Source: Marisa cornuarietis (lineage: Eukaryota > Mollusca > Gastropoda > Architaenioglossa > Ampullariidae). From it: DNA of 64,000 nt. The first letter of the stretch is position 1; each line of letters begins with the position of its first letter. A program made the translations under genes and the position numbers. The notes beneath the pieces are model-generated. The model was given only the letters and a program-made list of their open reading frames with translations, did not search any database and was not told the DNA's origin. Where the stretch lies: positions 1,240,001 to 1,304,000 of the forward strand of contig SMMW01000567.1 of assembly GCA_004794655.1 (NCBI GenBank), in the 5' to 3' direction. Below are positions 1 through 12,400 of this stretch, piece by piece.

Positions 1-139
1 GCAAATAAAATCACACACATTGTTAAGCACACAGCCATATGCTCTCTACATCTTTTCTGATTTATTGTGAGCTATAGGTGTTGAGAAGCATATTAAGCTG
101 TATTATTTTTTATATTTTTTTGTTGACTGGTTTTTACAG

Positions 140-3100
140 GTGATCCACAGGCTGATCTTGTGCGTCATTTCCTTATTGAACCAACACCTAAGGGTGTGCG
201 ACTTCGTGGCTGCAGCAACGAGCCTGTCTTTGGTATGTCATCTGTGTAACATATATTCTTGCATTAAGCAGTATAGGTTGCAAGCCATGAAATCCTATAG
301 ATAATCCTTACACACAGATTTTAAGGTGTTTGTAATGGTTGTTCACAAGTCAGTGCACAGTCATTATCATGATTTGTCGCTTTTTCATAAAGACACTTTA
401 CTCCAGTTTATATTCTCCTCTAAAAATGTAAAATTTCATGTAAACTAAAATGGAGCATTGTTTAGACAACAGAAGTTCATACTGAACACAACAAAATCCA
501 TTTATCACCTTAATGTTACTGCAGAGAAGAGTGAGGCTTGCTGTGTGATGGGTAAGCAGCTTGGTTTATTATTTGCACTTAATATATATTTCTGCTTCCC
601 TTGTATTTACACTGTATCCCTTTTGTGTCTTGCAGGAAGCCTTGCAGCACTTGTTTACCAACACTCCATCACACCCCTTGCCCTGCCCTGCAAACTGGTT
701 CTGCCTGATGCTGGAGGTAAAATTCATTTCCCAGAGTTCTGTATGGTTCAGAATAAAGACAATGTTTTAAAAAAGGGCATTGATAAAGATTCATGGTAGT
801 TTACTGCAAATCTTTGTGTAACATGTATACTGATTTTCATGCAGTGACCACATTCTACAGTACTATGTTATTGGCATTATAAATTATTTCATAGAATCCT
901 AATATGGTAAAGTTATTTAATGCATTACAGATACAGTTGATGGTCCACTTAGTCCAGAAACAACCACCACTACTGAAATCAACTCTGCTGCTGACTTGCT
1001 GGCCAAAGGAGCAGGTTAGTTGAGGATGAAATGGGTTTGAACATTACAAAATGTGAAACAATTGGTACTTGAGTAATCTACAATAACATAACCTTGGTAA
1101 CTAATTATGTTGGCTTTATAAATGCGTTTATTTTTAAGTATCAATTCTAGAAACTGGTAGAGTCAGCAGGGAGTGTTCAAATCATTTAAATTTACTGTAG
1201 TGTGCACTAGCAAGCTTTAACGGTCTTCAGTAAAATATTTTGGTATTTTCTGGCACACAAAGCATCTGAAAAATAATGTATGAAGATAGTTCTTCACAGC
1301 AGTATCCTTGTCACCGAATACCAAGCAAGAATTTTTTCTGTTTAGCATATCTGCATGTCTTCTTTCAGGAATTATCTGAAACCGAAACTTCATGTCAGCT
1401 AAATCATAATAGGCATCTTAATTTCTGTCATTTCAGCATGCAATGTCGTCTTCATAAACACAGTAGACACAGAATCCTTGACAGGCCCTCAAGCTATTGC
1501 CAAAGCAATCAAGGTAACCTTTGAGTCTCAACCACCCCTGAGAACTACAGTTGTCCATTTCAAGGTTTCCAGCCAGGGCATCACCCTCACAGACAACAAC
1601 AGGAAGTAAGTCCATTTGTTTGTTTCAAACCTCATTGGGGATTGGGGGTATGTATGTAGGTGTGGATGTGTATGGAGAGTGTGTGTGTTTATACTTTGCC
1701 ATTGGTATATATATATATATGTATATTCATGTATATGTATTATCATTCATAGTACAACCAAGGTATCTCATAAGGCTTGAAAAGTTTAGACATTGCTTGG
1801 TATCTTTTCTGAATCCTATTGTTTAAAATGTCTGTCTCCTTTCACTTTACTCTGTGTCTTTCCAACACGTAAGTTAAGTTTTTAAAGAGCACATTTCTCC
1901 CACAATTGTTTCCTTTCTGGCCTGTGATGGATTTTTTTTTCTATCTACTCACCACCACACCCCAAGTTCTGTAGGCTTTGCCTTTTCATTTACCTGTTCA
2001 AATAGGGCTTTTTCAAATCAGTCTTTTGCATCTGGAGCTTCAATTGCCAGTGACATGTGCACTTTAAATCAGCTATTGTTATCATTATTTTATTATATTC
2101 TGTTCACATTTTATTGTTAAAATCAAAGCTGTTTTTGGTGTTCATAATGCTTCTTTTATGTTGTCCGTAATTTTATGACTTTTAGGATTCATGATTGTTT
2201 TTCATGATCATCAAGTACTTTTGTTTATTATTGTAAATGTAGAATTTTGCATTCTATAATAGTGATGATTAAAAGCTATTGAAATAAAAATCTGACATTT
2301 CATCAAATTGAAGCTAGTATTTCAGTTGTTTCCTCTCTGTAGAGTGTGTTATGTAAAGATTTTATGTTGCAGGCTTTTCTTCAGAAGGCACTATCCAGTA
2401 TCAGCAGTCACATACTGCGGAATGGATCCACAAGATCGGCGGTAAGCAAGGCACATTATTACCTATAAACAGTATAACCTTTCTTGAGACATTTACCTCA
2501 ATCCTGGCATGCTGAAATGGGAGGGTAAGCACAGTATTAAATGCAAAGTTTTTTTGAACATTAGGTTTAATCAAGGATTAGTTATTCAAGGAAAGGAACT
2601 GCCCATTCAAAAGCGGATTCAGTTTTCTGTAGTCACTTTCCTTGAAATTTGTTAACTATATGATGAAAAGTGCATTGTCTTTACGGACATTGAGGCTGAT
2701 TCAAAATAAACATGGCATAAATATTATGATGTACTTTAGTCGCATTGAACAGATTGTATTCCAGATGGGGATTTTATTTTTCAGGTGGAAGCGAGATGGT
2801 GAGACGCCCGGTGTGCAAGTGGATGCTAAGTAAGTTCAACAGACTTAAATCAGGGAATATAAAGAGCTAGTCAAACTGGGGAAGCGGAGTAATGGACATT
2901 TATAGCATATTGTTGACCACCGGTTAAATTTCTATTTTGAAAATTTGCTATAGGGATGATATGAAAGAAGGGGGAAAGTGTCTGAATATACTATACTGAA
3001 GCTAGCTTAGGAAAAGGCTGTGAAGCTAGCTCAGGGAAAGGCTGTGTAGTGAATAAATACATCTGGTAAATCCTATGATTATGGTGAATCCTTTGATCCT

Positions 3101-3547
3101 ATTATTACAGTAAGCTACATTATTGAGAACAAGAGAAAATTAGCAATTGTAATGTTTACTGTATTTGTTTAATAATTTTAATGCTATTGTAAACAATGTT
3201 AAAAATTTTTGTTCTACAAGAGAATAGGTTTGTAGATCTTTTGAAACAACTGTCTCAAATTTATTTTACAGAAATTGATTGCATATGCCAGGTTTTTACA
3301 TAGTACTACTTCTCTTTCTCTCTCTCTCCCTTCTCATCTCTTTCTTCACAGCTTCCCATTGTGCAGATAATCTGAATTGCATGCTTTCTGTGTGTGCAGG
3401 ATTTTTGGTTTTGTCGCACGCAAGCAGGGAGGTGTTTCTGACAATTCATGTCACCTGTTTGCGGAGCTGGATCCAGAGCAACCTGCTTCAGCTATTGTGA
3501 ACTTTGTCACAAAAGTCATGATTGGACAGAGCAAGGTCAAGTCCTAG
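140..3547 (+). CDS. tns: tensin, C-terminal part (end of SH2 domain, linker, PTB domain); seven exons, 5' end outside window
   Basis: Tensins link integrin tails to actin at focal adhesions; the SH2 domain binds phosphotyrosine and the PTB domain binds NPxY-type integrin tails. Exons, joined by GT-AG introns with consistent phase: 140-232, 636-716, 931-1014, 1437-1605, 2373-2441, 2785-2829, 3400-3547 (TAG). Together they give 228 residues. The first two exons encode the end of an SH2 domain, recognisable from [21 protein letters not shown] and [19 protein letters not shown], in the tensin order. The third is a short Thr/Ser-rich linker. The last four encode the PTB domain, from [18 protein letters not shown] to the terminal [19 protein letters not shown]. 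The SH2-linker-PTB order at the extreme C-terminus is diagnostic of tensin. Which vertebrate paralogue is closest cannot be judged; protostomes usually have one tensin. The N-terminal phosphatase-like and C2 regions would lie to the left. Confidence 0.95.
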
Positions 3548-6500
3548 AAGCAAATGAGTGACTTGTAAATCATTTGGTGTATCATTCGTTACTGGGTTCT
3601 ATAAATATTGTTTCTTCACTGTCTGCCTATGCCATGCATTTCTTCTGAGTCTGAGCAGCTGCGCTCAGTGTTTGATTCATACTCGCGCAGTAGCAATGAG
3701 CTTGAAGAAATGTCTTTGCGCAAGGATTTTAACAATGGCATAGCCTTGTCTAGGGCCAGCTTGGCCCGCGTTTTGTTGACCACTGCTGGCAGGCAAATCT
3801 GGTCATTAGTCTGGCTGATTGGTAGACATTAACAAGACATTGAACATAGACCTTCTTGTTTGGTGGAAAATTCTCCCCTTTTTAAAGTTGTGGTTAAATG
3901 ACAAGTAATGTGTTCACCAGGCATTTCTTTCAAATATTCATAGAAAGTTTATCAGGTTTTTTTTTCCCTGTCACTTTAAAGAACTTTCTTCATCAAGTGT
4001 ACTCTCTTTTTTTTAAAAAAAAATGGCCTGTCACAGTTTTGTGTAAATTGTCTATATTATTTTTATTTGGCTGTATATCTGTAGATTTGCAGTATAATAG
4101 GAGACTGGCTGACTGTACAATGAAGTTTGAGCAATTTAAGTCATTCATTTGCGGGGGATATGATGTATTCGTAGTCCAGGGCATTATGGATGAACAGAAC
4201 ATGTGTTGACCTGGACATATGAAGCGTAGCAATCGTGACTGTGACTCTGTGTACTATACAGGCTTATGCCACCTGTGTGCTGGCCAAGATCAGGGGAGAG
4301 CAGTTAGCTGGTGTGATGTGCAGATTGTACCATGTTTATTGCTTGCATTGTTATGAAATTTGATGACAACATGTTATGATCTAATTTCTGTTCATATTTT
4401 GATATGTTTGCATTTCAAGTATGTTGCAAGGTTTTTTATGGAGAAAGATGTTGTGTTCTGTTTTGGTGGTAAATGTTCTGCTGCTTAAATATACTCCTAC
4501 CATAGCAGAATACTACTTACAGATAACCTTAGAAATAAGGGGCAGTTAAGCCCAGACTCGCCATCTTGCTATCTGCATCAAATGAGTATTTACTACCACA
4601 TATTTGTTTCTCACCGTAGTCTCAATGTGGATGTCTTTTTTCTTTGCAACATATACCTCTTTATGTATGTATATATACACAATAATTATTTGTTCAGTGT
4701 CTCCACAATACTGGTGCTACTTCAGCCTAACTGACATGTTGTGAAGCCATTTTGCATTCATTATGTATTTAAAGACAAGTAAAGGAACAAAGAATAGACT
4801 GTTTCTTATACTAATTCACCTGGTAGCCATGGTGTGGACATGGTGCAAGGTGCATGCCAGGTTCAGAAATAGCTTTTGCGGTCTTTTTTGTTTTTGTTTT
4901 TGTTTTTTTTTTGGGGGGGGGGGTAACTGCATAATGACCAGGTAAAAGGTCATTTCCTCTGAGCTCAGCACAAAGGTGAAGCTGAGAGTTGAGCTTCTCC
5001 AGCCAGACTCCACAGCATGGTTGTCAAAAGAAAATAACTTGTACATCTATCATTGTATTGCTATTGTACACAGTTCTTGTAGTGTATAAACTTTGTTACA
5101 ATTGTGTAGACAGGTAAACATGAGCGATATGCAGATAGCAATACGGGAAGTTTATTCAGCCTTCTTGGAGTTGTAAGGAATGTGGGAAAATTATTTGGCT
5201 TATTATATATTTTTCTATTTCTTCATCTCTCACACACACACACACACACATGCCAAGAACTTGTCCACAACACTGTCATTGGCCATAGCAATTCTGGTGG
5301 ATGATGAGCGGATGGTGAAAGGCACGCGAACTCCATGCCATGCTTGGACCTTGTCGCAGATAGAATTGAACTCTGGCAGCTTCTTTTATTTTTTAATTTA
5401 TTGCTGTTCATACCGTCAGAGTTTTAATCTCCCAGTCCTTTTATTCATTAACTGCAGAACAATTATCTGGTAAATTTCCAGGGCATGATGGTTACAGTCC
5501 TGTGTGCACCATTCTCATGAAGCTGGTCACAGGAACTAAAATTATGCATGAGGATGAAGGCATGCTTGGTTCCCATGTCTTTGCAAACAAAACAGGGAGA
5601 ATCGCAGAATGTTCACCTTATTGGGAGTACACAGATCTAGTGTACACATGGTGCAAAAAGCACAGTGATGTGATGTACATCTGCCATGGTTTTGTTTTCC
5701 CCTTGGTTTTTTTCTAATTTGTAGTAAAATATAACCTCCTTCCCCAACTGCCACCACCCAATATACCCAGATGATCCAACACAGGTAAGATTATAGCCCT
5801 TTCGTTTTGTATGGCTTGGGTTCTTTATTTTATTTTTTTTTAAACTTGTTGCCTTTTGTTTTATATCTAGTGGTGATTGCTGTAATTCTAGAGTGCATGC
5901 AGTCAAAGACTTATCACGCCAGTTTCACTGTCTCGTCACTAGCTTGCCCTTTTTAACTTCGTTACATGTATTTAGTATGATGCTTGCTGAATTCTCAGTA
6001 GACGTTGAAATATGCTGTTATCTGGATACTGCAGGTAGGCCTCTTAGTGTGCAGCCAGTCAGGCTGTGACACAGAAGGTACCAGGATTTTTAAGGGAGGA
6101 AAATGGTAGAAGGGGGGGGGGATAATGAAGCTTGCCTCAGGCTACCTGAAACAGAACTGAAAGGTTTAGCAGGTGAGCAAGTTTTTTTTTTTTTAATCTT
6201 ATTTTATGGATGGAAAAGGTTTTTTTGTGAAATGGGATATAGCTTGTATCACTTTGGTTTCAGATGGTCTTCACGGAACTGTTTTAATCCTTTATTACAA
6301 TCTTTTTCACCGAAATCTTGTAAAAAGGAAAGAAGTCTCTGATGGCCTTCCAGATCAAAGAATTTTACAGACTGCTTAGTATAGCATATTAAAAACTAGC
6401 CAAAATTTGAAATTCTGCAACATTAAGATGGTCCAGGACTTAAGAGATGTTTGTATAGTACACAGATGTGCAGTTTCTCAAGATGAAATGATGTACTTAG

Positions 6501-6745
6501 AAGCAGGAGGATCAGTGAAATGTTCTGGTGCCAGATAAAATATAGATCCCACATTCTGTAGCTATCGGAAAATTGTTTTCATTGATAAGAGATGTCGATT
6601 TGGTCACTGTCTTAAGGGGTGTAAGTAAAGGAGCCTGTTAACTAGGGTTGACAGAAGTCACCGAGACTGTTCAATTCTGTATCTTTCTTGCTGCTTCAAA
6701 GAACCAGAGTCGGTGTATAAATAAACAATCTCCATGTAAAGTCTC
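3548..6745 (+). other. probable 3'UTR of the tensin gene
   Basis: No coding potential is seen after the tensin stop for about 3 kb. The stretch is AT-rich with T-runs, a poly-G tract near 4915 and a short CA run at 5229-5250. A canonical AATAAA lies at 6720-6725, with a T/G-rich stretch just after it, making a plausible cleavage site near 6745. Long 3'UTRs are usual for tensin genes. The exact end is inferred, and earlier poly(A) sites are possible. Confidence 0.5.
5229..5250. repeat. (CA)n microsatellite
   Basis: Uninterrupted CA dinucleotides inside the presumed tensin 3'UTR. Confidence 0.9.
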
Positions 6746-8225
6746 TATTGTGTTTGAAAGTAATATGAACATTCAAGGTGTGTGTGATAGAGGACTAAGG
6801 AGGGGTCAAGGTGCATGAGGATAGGCACTTCTCCAGCAGAAGGCCACAAACAAGGACTTCAAGAGCATGTAAAAATACCAGCAAGACTTATTTGCAACTT
6901 TAATGATTAGCAGTGATTTTTATAGTGGTCATTAGCAATCATTACAAAAGAACATAAGTAAAACTGACTGTACACACCTACATCGTGATGTTAGAAAAAG
7001 GAACATGCAGTGGTTCACTTGCATCTGGGTGAGAGTATATACTATTTAACACACTGGGTCGTGCATGCTGTTGTCATCATAGGATCTTTGGTGCCTGCGT
7101 GTTAACACAATAGTGGTAAGAATTATGCAGTTAAGAGAACAAGGGTAAGATAAAGAATGCATACAACAATGCCCACAACGCGCATACACTTGTACAAGGA
7201 ATGTAGTGCCAACAAGAAACATTTTACAGTGCAGGTACATTAAAACATTCCAGCAAGGAGCATTTTACAGACCAACACCTTTTACTAAGGAAAAAAATGC
7301 GTAGTGCCAACCTGGATCAACTGAGATTTAAAAAAAAAACAAAGGGGAGCATCACTTCCTGAGCAGGAGAAACACTTCCTTGCTAGCTGAGCTTCACAAA
7401 CTGACAAGGACTGGTGGTAGACCATCTTGTAATTTATGCCAAGTCCTTTTATGGCGTCCAATAAACATGCTTAGTGCAGCTTTTCCAGTGTCATATGAAT
7501 GTGTGGTTGAGATGATAACCAAGTGTCTAATGAATATGCAGTGGCGAGTAGTGCTGATAATATACAATTAAACGGGTTTAATTATATACTTTGTACGGAC
7601 CTTCAGGTCCGTGATACTTTGCAAGTCTATGGTTCAATTGTTGTCCGGTTTCAGCAAAGGTGCTATGATGCAAGCAAAAAAAAAAGACTGACTTTTGTTT
7701 TAATTCTCTCGAGGTTTTTTTTATGCTAGTGATCTTTCGGCGTTTTGGTAGTCCAATGGTTACTCTATATTAGCAACAGAATTTGAGTTCAGGTTTGGGG
7801 CATAACGACTGAGTATACCACGTGCACAACAAAGCAATTAAGTCTTTTCGCGGAACATTTGGAAGGCCGAAACATGACAAAGATGACAGCATAAGAGGAC
7901 TTCACATGATTGATTGATGAATTGAAACACGTGATAACAGTTTTCGGACTTGAACGGCATCATAGACGGACAGCTAGACAAGGTCACCATGCACGTCACT
8001 TGTTCCCGTTTGTCGGCAAAGGCGTTGAAATCATTTTTGTGTGACAAACGTCGCTACATTTCGCAAAAAAGATCAGGCCTGAATACCGTGGACATTGTCG
8101 CTGTCAGGTCGGCTCCATTTTCGCGAAGTCCGTCTACGCGCGTGACAGAAGCAGACCAAGTGACGTAACGATGACCTCCCCCGCCCCCGGAAGAACAAAA
8201 CTATGTGCTCTTCGCGAGCATCCGT
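6746..8225. other. intergenic, no gene seen
   Basis: This lies between the presumed tensin poly(A) site and the MITE at 8226. It is AT-rich, and only short open frames without recognisable domains or splice context are present. A perfect 7-bp stem (ACGGACC/GGTCCGT) with a 4-nt loop occurs near 7596-7613 and has no clear role. Confidence 0.5.
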
Positions 8226-8428
8226 GGCAGAACTTTCTTATAGGGGGTAATGTGACGTCATAGGCTGGTCTATGTTATTTTTTCAGAGGTTTGGGGTAAG
8301 GTTAGGGTTTGGGGTAGGTTTAGTTTATTAGGTACAATTGGGCAGTTGAGTGGAGCGAGCAGACGATAATACCGCGAGCCATTTCTGTGATGGCCGCCAT
8401 GTTTTACCCCCTGTAAGAAAGCTGTTCC
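8226..8428. mobile_element. 203-bp MITE with about 25-bp terminal inverted repeats and an 8-bp target-site duplication
   Basis: The left end GGCAGAACTTTCTTATAGGG and the right end (reverse complement GGAACAGCTTTCTTACAGGG) form imperfect inverted repeats that continue into a shared GGGTAA. The element is flanked by the identical octamer GCATCCGT at 8218-8225 and 8429-8436. It has no coding capacity. An 8-bp duplication is typical of hAT-type transposition, so a non-autonomous hAT-like MITE is the best guess; the superfamily is inferred. Inside, 8292-8322 is a G-rich run of GGGGTAAGG/GGTTAGGG-like units resembling degenerate telomere repeats. Confidence 0.8.
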
Positions 8429-8436
8429 GCATCCGT

Positions 8437-9442
8437 TTTCAAACAGCTGATATCAACAAAGGGAGAGACGCAGCCGCGATGTGCATCTCACGTTGGACCA
8501 CAATCAAAAACAAGCATGCCAACTTTTCTTTTTAAGGGTATAGTCCTAGAGGAAGATAATTTAACTAATGGGCCTTGCTGTTGTCTTGTAGTCTTCCTAT
8601 TTGCTGTCTTTAGTTCGCTCCGCCTTCAACAAAGGTAAAAATGTAAATATTTTTTAAAATAACTAATACGTTATAGCGTTCTCAACAATTTCTTACGATG
8701 GTCTACACTATTCTTACCACAAAAAAACTGAAAACCCAGTGCAGGCTGTTTGCTCTTCACTTCAGGGCGCAGCTCTTCCTCAGCTTTTTCATTTTTACAC
8801 TGCACTTCTATGTTTATAATCTTGGGCACATTTTAACTGCTGAACTGGTTCTGTGCAGAGACAACTATCTGATGTTTAGCGACGCTCATAACACAGTCAA
8901 AAGAGCCATCATCTCGGTGATAAATCCGGAGGTAAGACCTGAAATTGTTCACATAACTGCCATTGTCCGCAGGTTTGTAGGTCAACTGGAGCAGATCACA
9001 CAAAGGTATAATGTACTAGTGGTGTCAGCAATCCCTCGATGATGTATTTGTCCGATGACAGCAGTAGCAATCATTTATCGTATGCAGCTGATGATATATT
9101 TCTGCTGAAAATTGTATGATGTCACTTACTGCAACAAAAGAATGTTTATGCAATAGTTTATGATATCAGTCTTGCACTGAGGCGATTCGCTTCTCTTTCC
9201 CCAATTGTGAAACATTTTCCCGCACTCTATTTTGCATTATACTTGGATACTGTCTATCTGCCAACTCGAAATCCAGAAACAATAAGCTGATCTCACACTG
9301 CAAATCATACCCATTCACCACGTCCTATGAATACCCGAGCCAGTCATCATGCACTCGTAATTTCCGAGCCAGTCATCATGCAGTTATGATCGTCAATGAC
9401 CGTGGACCCAAAATGCACTTGGAAAATATGGTTGCTAACCGC
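8437..9442. other. intergenic / possible 3' flank of the mucin gene
   Basis: No supported gene. On the minus strand this region follows the mucin stop codon and presumably contains its 3'UTR. No AATAAA on that strand is convincingly placed close to the stop. Confidence 0.4.
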
Positions 9443-12400
9443 TTACGCCTTGCGGGGTCCAGCTGTGTAGTCAAAGATCTGGCCCCTGATTCGGGCGCTG
9501 GCTTCAACGTCCACAGGAGGTCGAAGGTAAGGTATAGGTACACCTGCCGACGGACGGTCAAGCCTTGGCTCCGGAACATAGCGTGTCCTGAAAAAACCGA
9601 CGACACACAGTGGTGCACACAAGAACTAGTGTACATTACATAACTGTTTTGCACAGCTTAGCGGCCTTAGCCTTAAAAAGATGATACAGCTGAGCACATA
9701 GTATTGAGTAATATATATATATATATAACTAATATGACATAGCTCAGGGATAGATTATTTAACCATTGGCATTTTTTCTGTCTATTCTTGAGATAGTGTG
9801 TGTGGTGTGTCAGGGAGAGAAGTTATGGGGGTTTATATTTTGGTTTGCTTTGTTTGTTTGTTGTTGTTTTTGGGGGGAGGTAAGGGAGCGGAGCAACAGA
9901 ATTCAAAAGCTTCCAAATCTGGGATTTCACCAACCTGTCTTCGAAGCCGTAGTTATCACGTGACACGGGCTTTGGTTTGGGCGCCGAAACCTCGTAGCTC
10001 CACTTCTCGGCGTGGGAAGTCAAAGGGTCGTGGCGGGCGGAAGCTTCCTCCTTCCCCCAGGGGCGAGAAGCAGAGGCATCCGATGGGTAGGCGGTCGAGT
10101 GGACCAGCGGGTTGTAGCCGTCGGATGGCTGACGTAGGAGCGGTCTCTGCACTCTCCGGGGCGGGTAGACCTCACCCTGAATAACCGAGCAGATGAAGCT
10201 TGTGCAAAGTTGCGTAAGCTTTAGCACCTTCCTTGTTCCTCTACCCCCTAAATCGATGTTGATGGTTACACGTGACATCAAACACGATTGTGTGCTACAT
10301 TTCTGAGTGGCAGTTATAGACACATGGAATGTATCAGTTCCATCATGGAGTTAGGGTGTCCACTTTTGCAAAGGCATTTCGGCGAGGAGTCCGGCTTACC
10401 TCCTAGAGGTAGTAGTTCGGACATATCACCTGACACTTCCTGTTTTGTAAACCACTATTTGCTTAAAAGATTGCTTTGAAAAATTATGTATACGCTTCTG
10501 CATCTTCCAGGAAACTGCAGACGGCCGCCGATCACTCTACGTCCACCTGTGTCACGGACTTATCCGTGGCAGTGTTTTGCCTGGTCATGTTAACCCCTTT
10601 TCTACACAATGACTGAATGAATGGGAGGAATGAATATGGGAATGTATAAAGTCAGAGAAGAAAGGGTTAACGGAACGCCAAAAATATGTAGAACAGAGCT
10701 CACCCGTAAAATTGGCGGGAAACTGCTAGGAAGATCGCACTCAGGACCGTAATGCAGAACAGGGAAGAAAGGCATGAATTGAGAAATACACATCTCCCCT
10801 AGATGGGATTGTGTGAATAGAAGAGTGCGCGTAGATTTCAATGTTCTGTAAAACTTCAGATCGCCGCGATACTGACCACTGCTATTTAACTTCGCCTAGA
10901 CGAGGTACGCTAATCATTTTCTTGTTCTTGCTTCGTTCAAATGTATCTGAAATGTATTTTTAGACTTTTTGTAACCCACTGACGCATAGTGTGAAAGACC
11001 AATGCTTGGATAAATAAAGCCAGTGTAGCACTCTAGAAGTGTACTGTGTAATTTTTACTTTTGTAAGGTCGGACGGCCACCACCCTGTCCCTTTTCTCTC
11101 GCTGGCTTGCGTAGCAGTCAGCCCTGACCTGTCCTGGCCTGTAACTGTTATTGCGTGTTGCAAGGTCGCCCGACCCACTTAGGAAGGCCCTGACCAGACG
11201 GTGAACCGTTGCGACTGTCGCACTCGTACGATAGTAAGCTGTGGTCAAGTCTGGCCTTGGACTCTGGGAGTGGGTGGGGGAACATTGCCCGCGATGGTTC
11301 AGGGACAGGTCGAAGCTGCGTAACCAGACCATGGAGGGGAGAAAGGGATGGGTTCTGGAAGGTTCGAGCGGGGAGCGTCAAATAGTGGAGTTTGGAAGTT
11401 GTCGGGGCTGTCTGTAACTAGAAGTGAGAGAGGAGAGACGGCAGGGCCAGCCGCCGAGTTACATGGAATAAAAACTACAGTATGCGGCAAAATTCGATCT
11501 TGTGTTTCTTTGAGTAACAGCTAGCCCAACCCCAAGTAGCCATCAGGTACCGACGTGTTGGTTACACCAGTATAAAAAGTATCTTTAAATTCGAGTTACA
11601 GGTTGTTTGTGTTTACCCGGGCGCGGTTCGATGTCCGGAGCAATTTGCCATACTGGCATACCAGAAGATCTCCACCCGCTCGCCTGCTCGATCCTCCAAG
11701 GCAGCAACGCTTGAGATTCCCACCACGCGCTACGCTTCGATGCTGATAGAGACGAGGGTATGTTTTGTTTCTCCATATTGGTTTGTTTACCCCTAGTACA
11801 GAAGGTAACTCTAGCAAACTGTGGCCTCATACGTGGAAGGACAACGGACAGCTTGTGTGTCAACTCACGGACGCTTCTGCGGCCTGCATTCGACCGTGAC
11901 TCTCGTGATGCAACGGTTTTGCTGATGCGACCACGACCTTGGACCTCCGAAGAATCACCACCAATCGGTCACATGACCAGCGGAGCGAAACCAAAGCGAG
12001 GGAGGACTCTTGGATTCTGACAAAGGATGTTACTTGTGTTAAACGGAGTTTCTGCGACCTATGAAGGACTACAATGCTGGTTGGAAAATGTTTCAAAACT
12101 GTGTATGGCCGTTTATGACAGGCGTTTAAGGCATCCGAATTTATGACGAGAAACGAGGGGATATTTATAGATTAACAGGAATAAAGTCCAAGTGGGTGCG
12201 TTAGTAACTTTTTTCTTATAGTGTGACTTGTGTATATGGAGATTTATTTTTGAGACTACAGTATTTTTATAGGTTATAGAGAGCACTTTAAGTATAAGTC
12301 CTAGTTACAACGCAGCTTTTGACGTGTTTGATCTGCTGGTTATTCGTGCTGTCTTGTCCTGTCCTGATTTGAGCAGCCTTATACAATCGTTTTTTGTTGA

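Noticed and set aside
7596..7613. Perfect short hairpin ACGGACC-TTCA-GGTCCGT
   Set aside because: A single 7-bp stem is expected by chance in 64 kb; no T-run terminator logic applies in animals.
8698..9042. Plus-strand 114-residue open frame
   Set aside because: No recognisable domain, AT-rich codons, no splice or promoter context; likely chance.
9386..9534. Plus-strand open frame starting MIVNDRGPKMHLENM and ending at a GTAAGG donor
   Set aside because: It is the antisense of the last mucin exon, which has a strong acceptor, the correct phase and a stop; the plus-strand frame has no partner exons.
9823..9934. Extension of mucin exon 8 past 9935 in the same frame
   Set aside because: The extension becomes low-complexity and Lys/Pro-rich from T/G-run DNA, while the donor at 9934 joins in phase to a good terminal exon.
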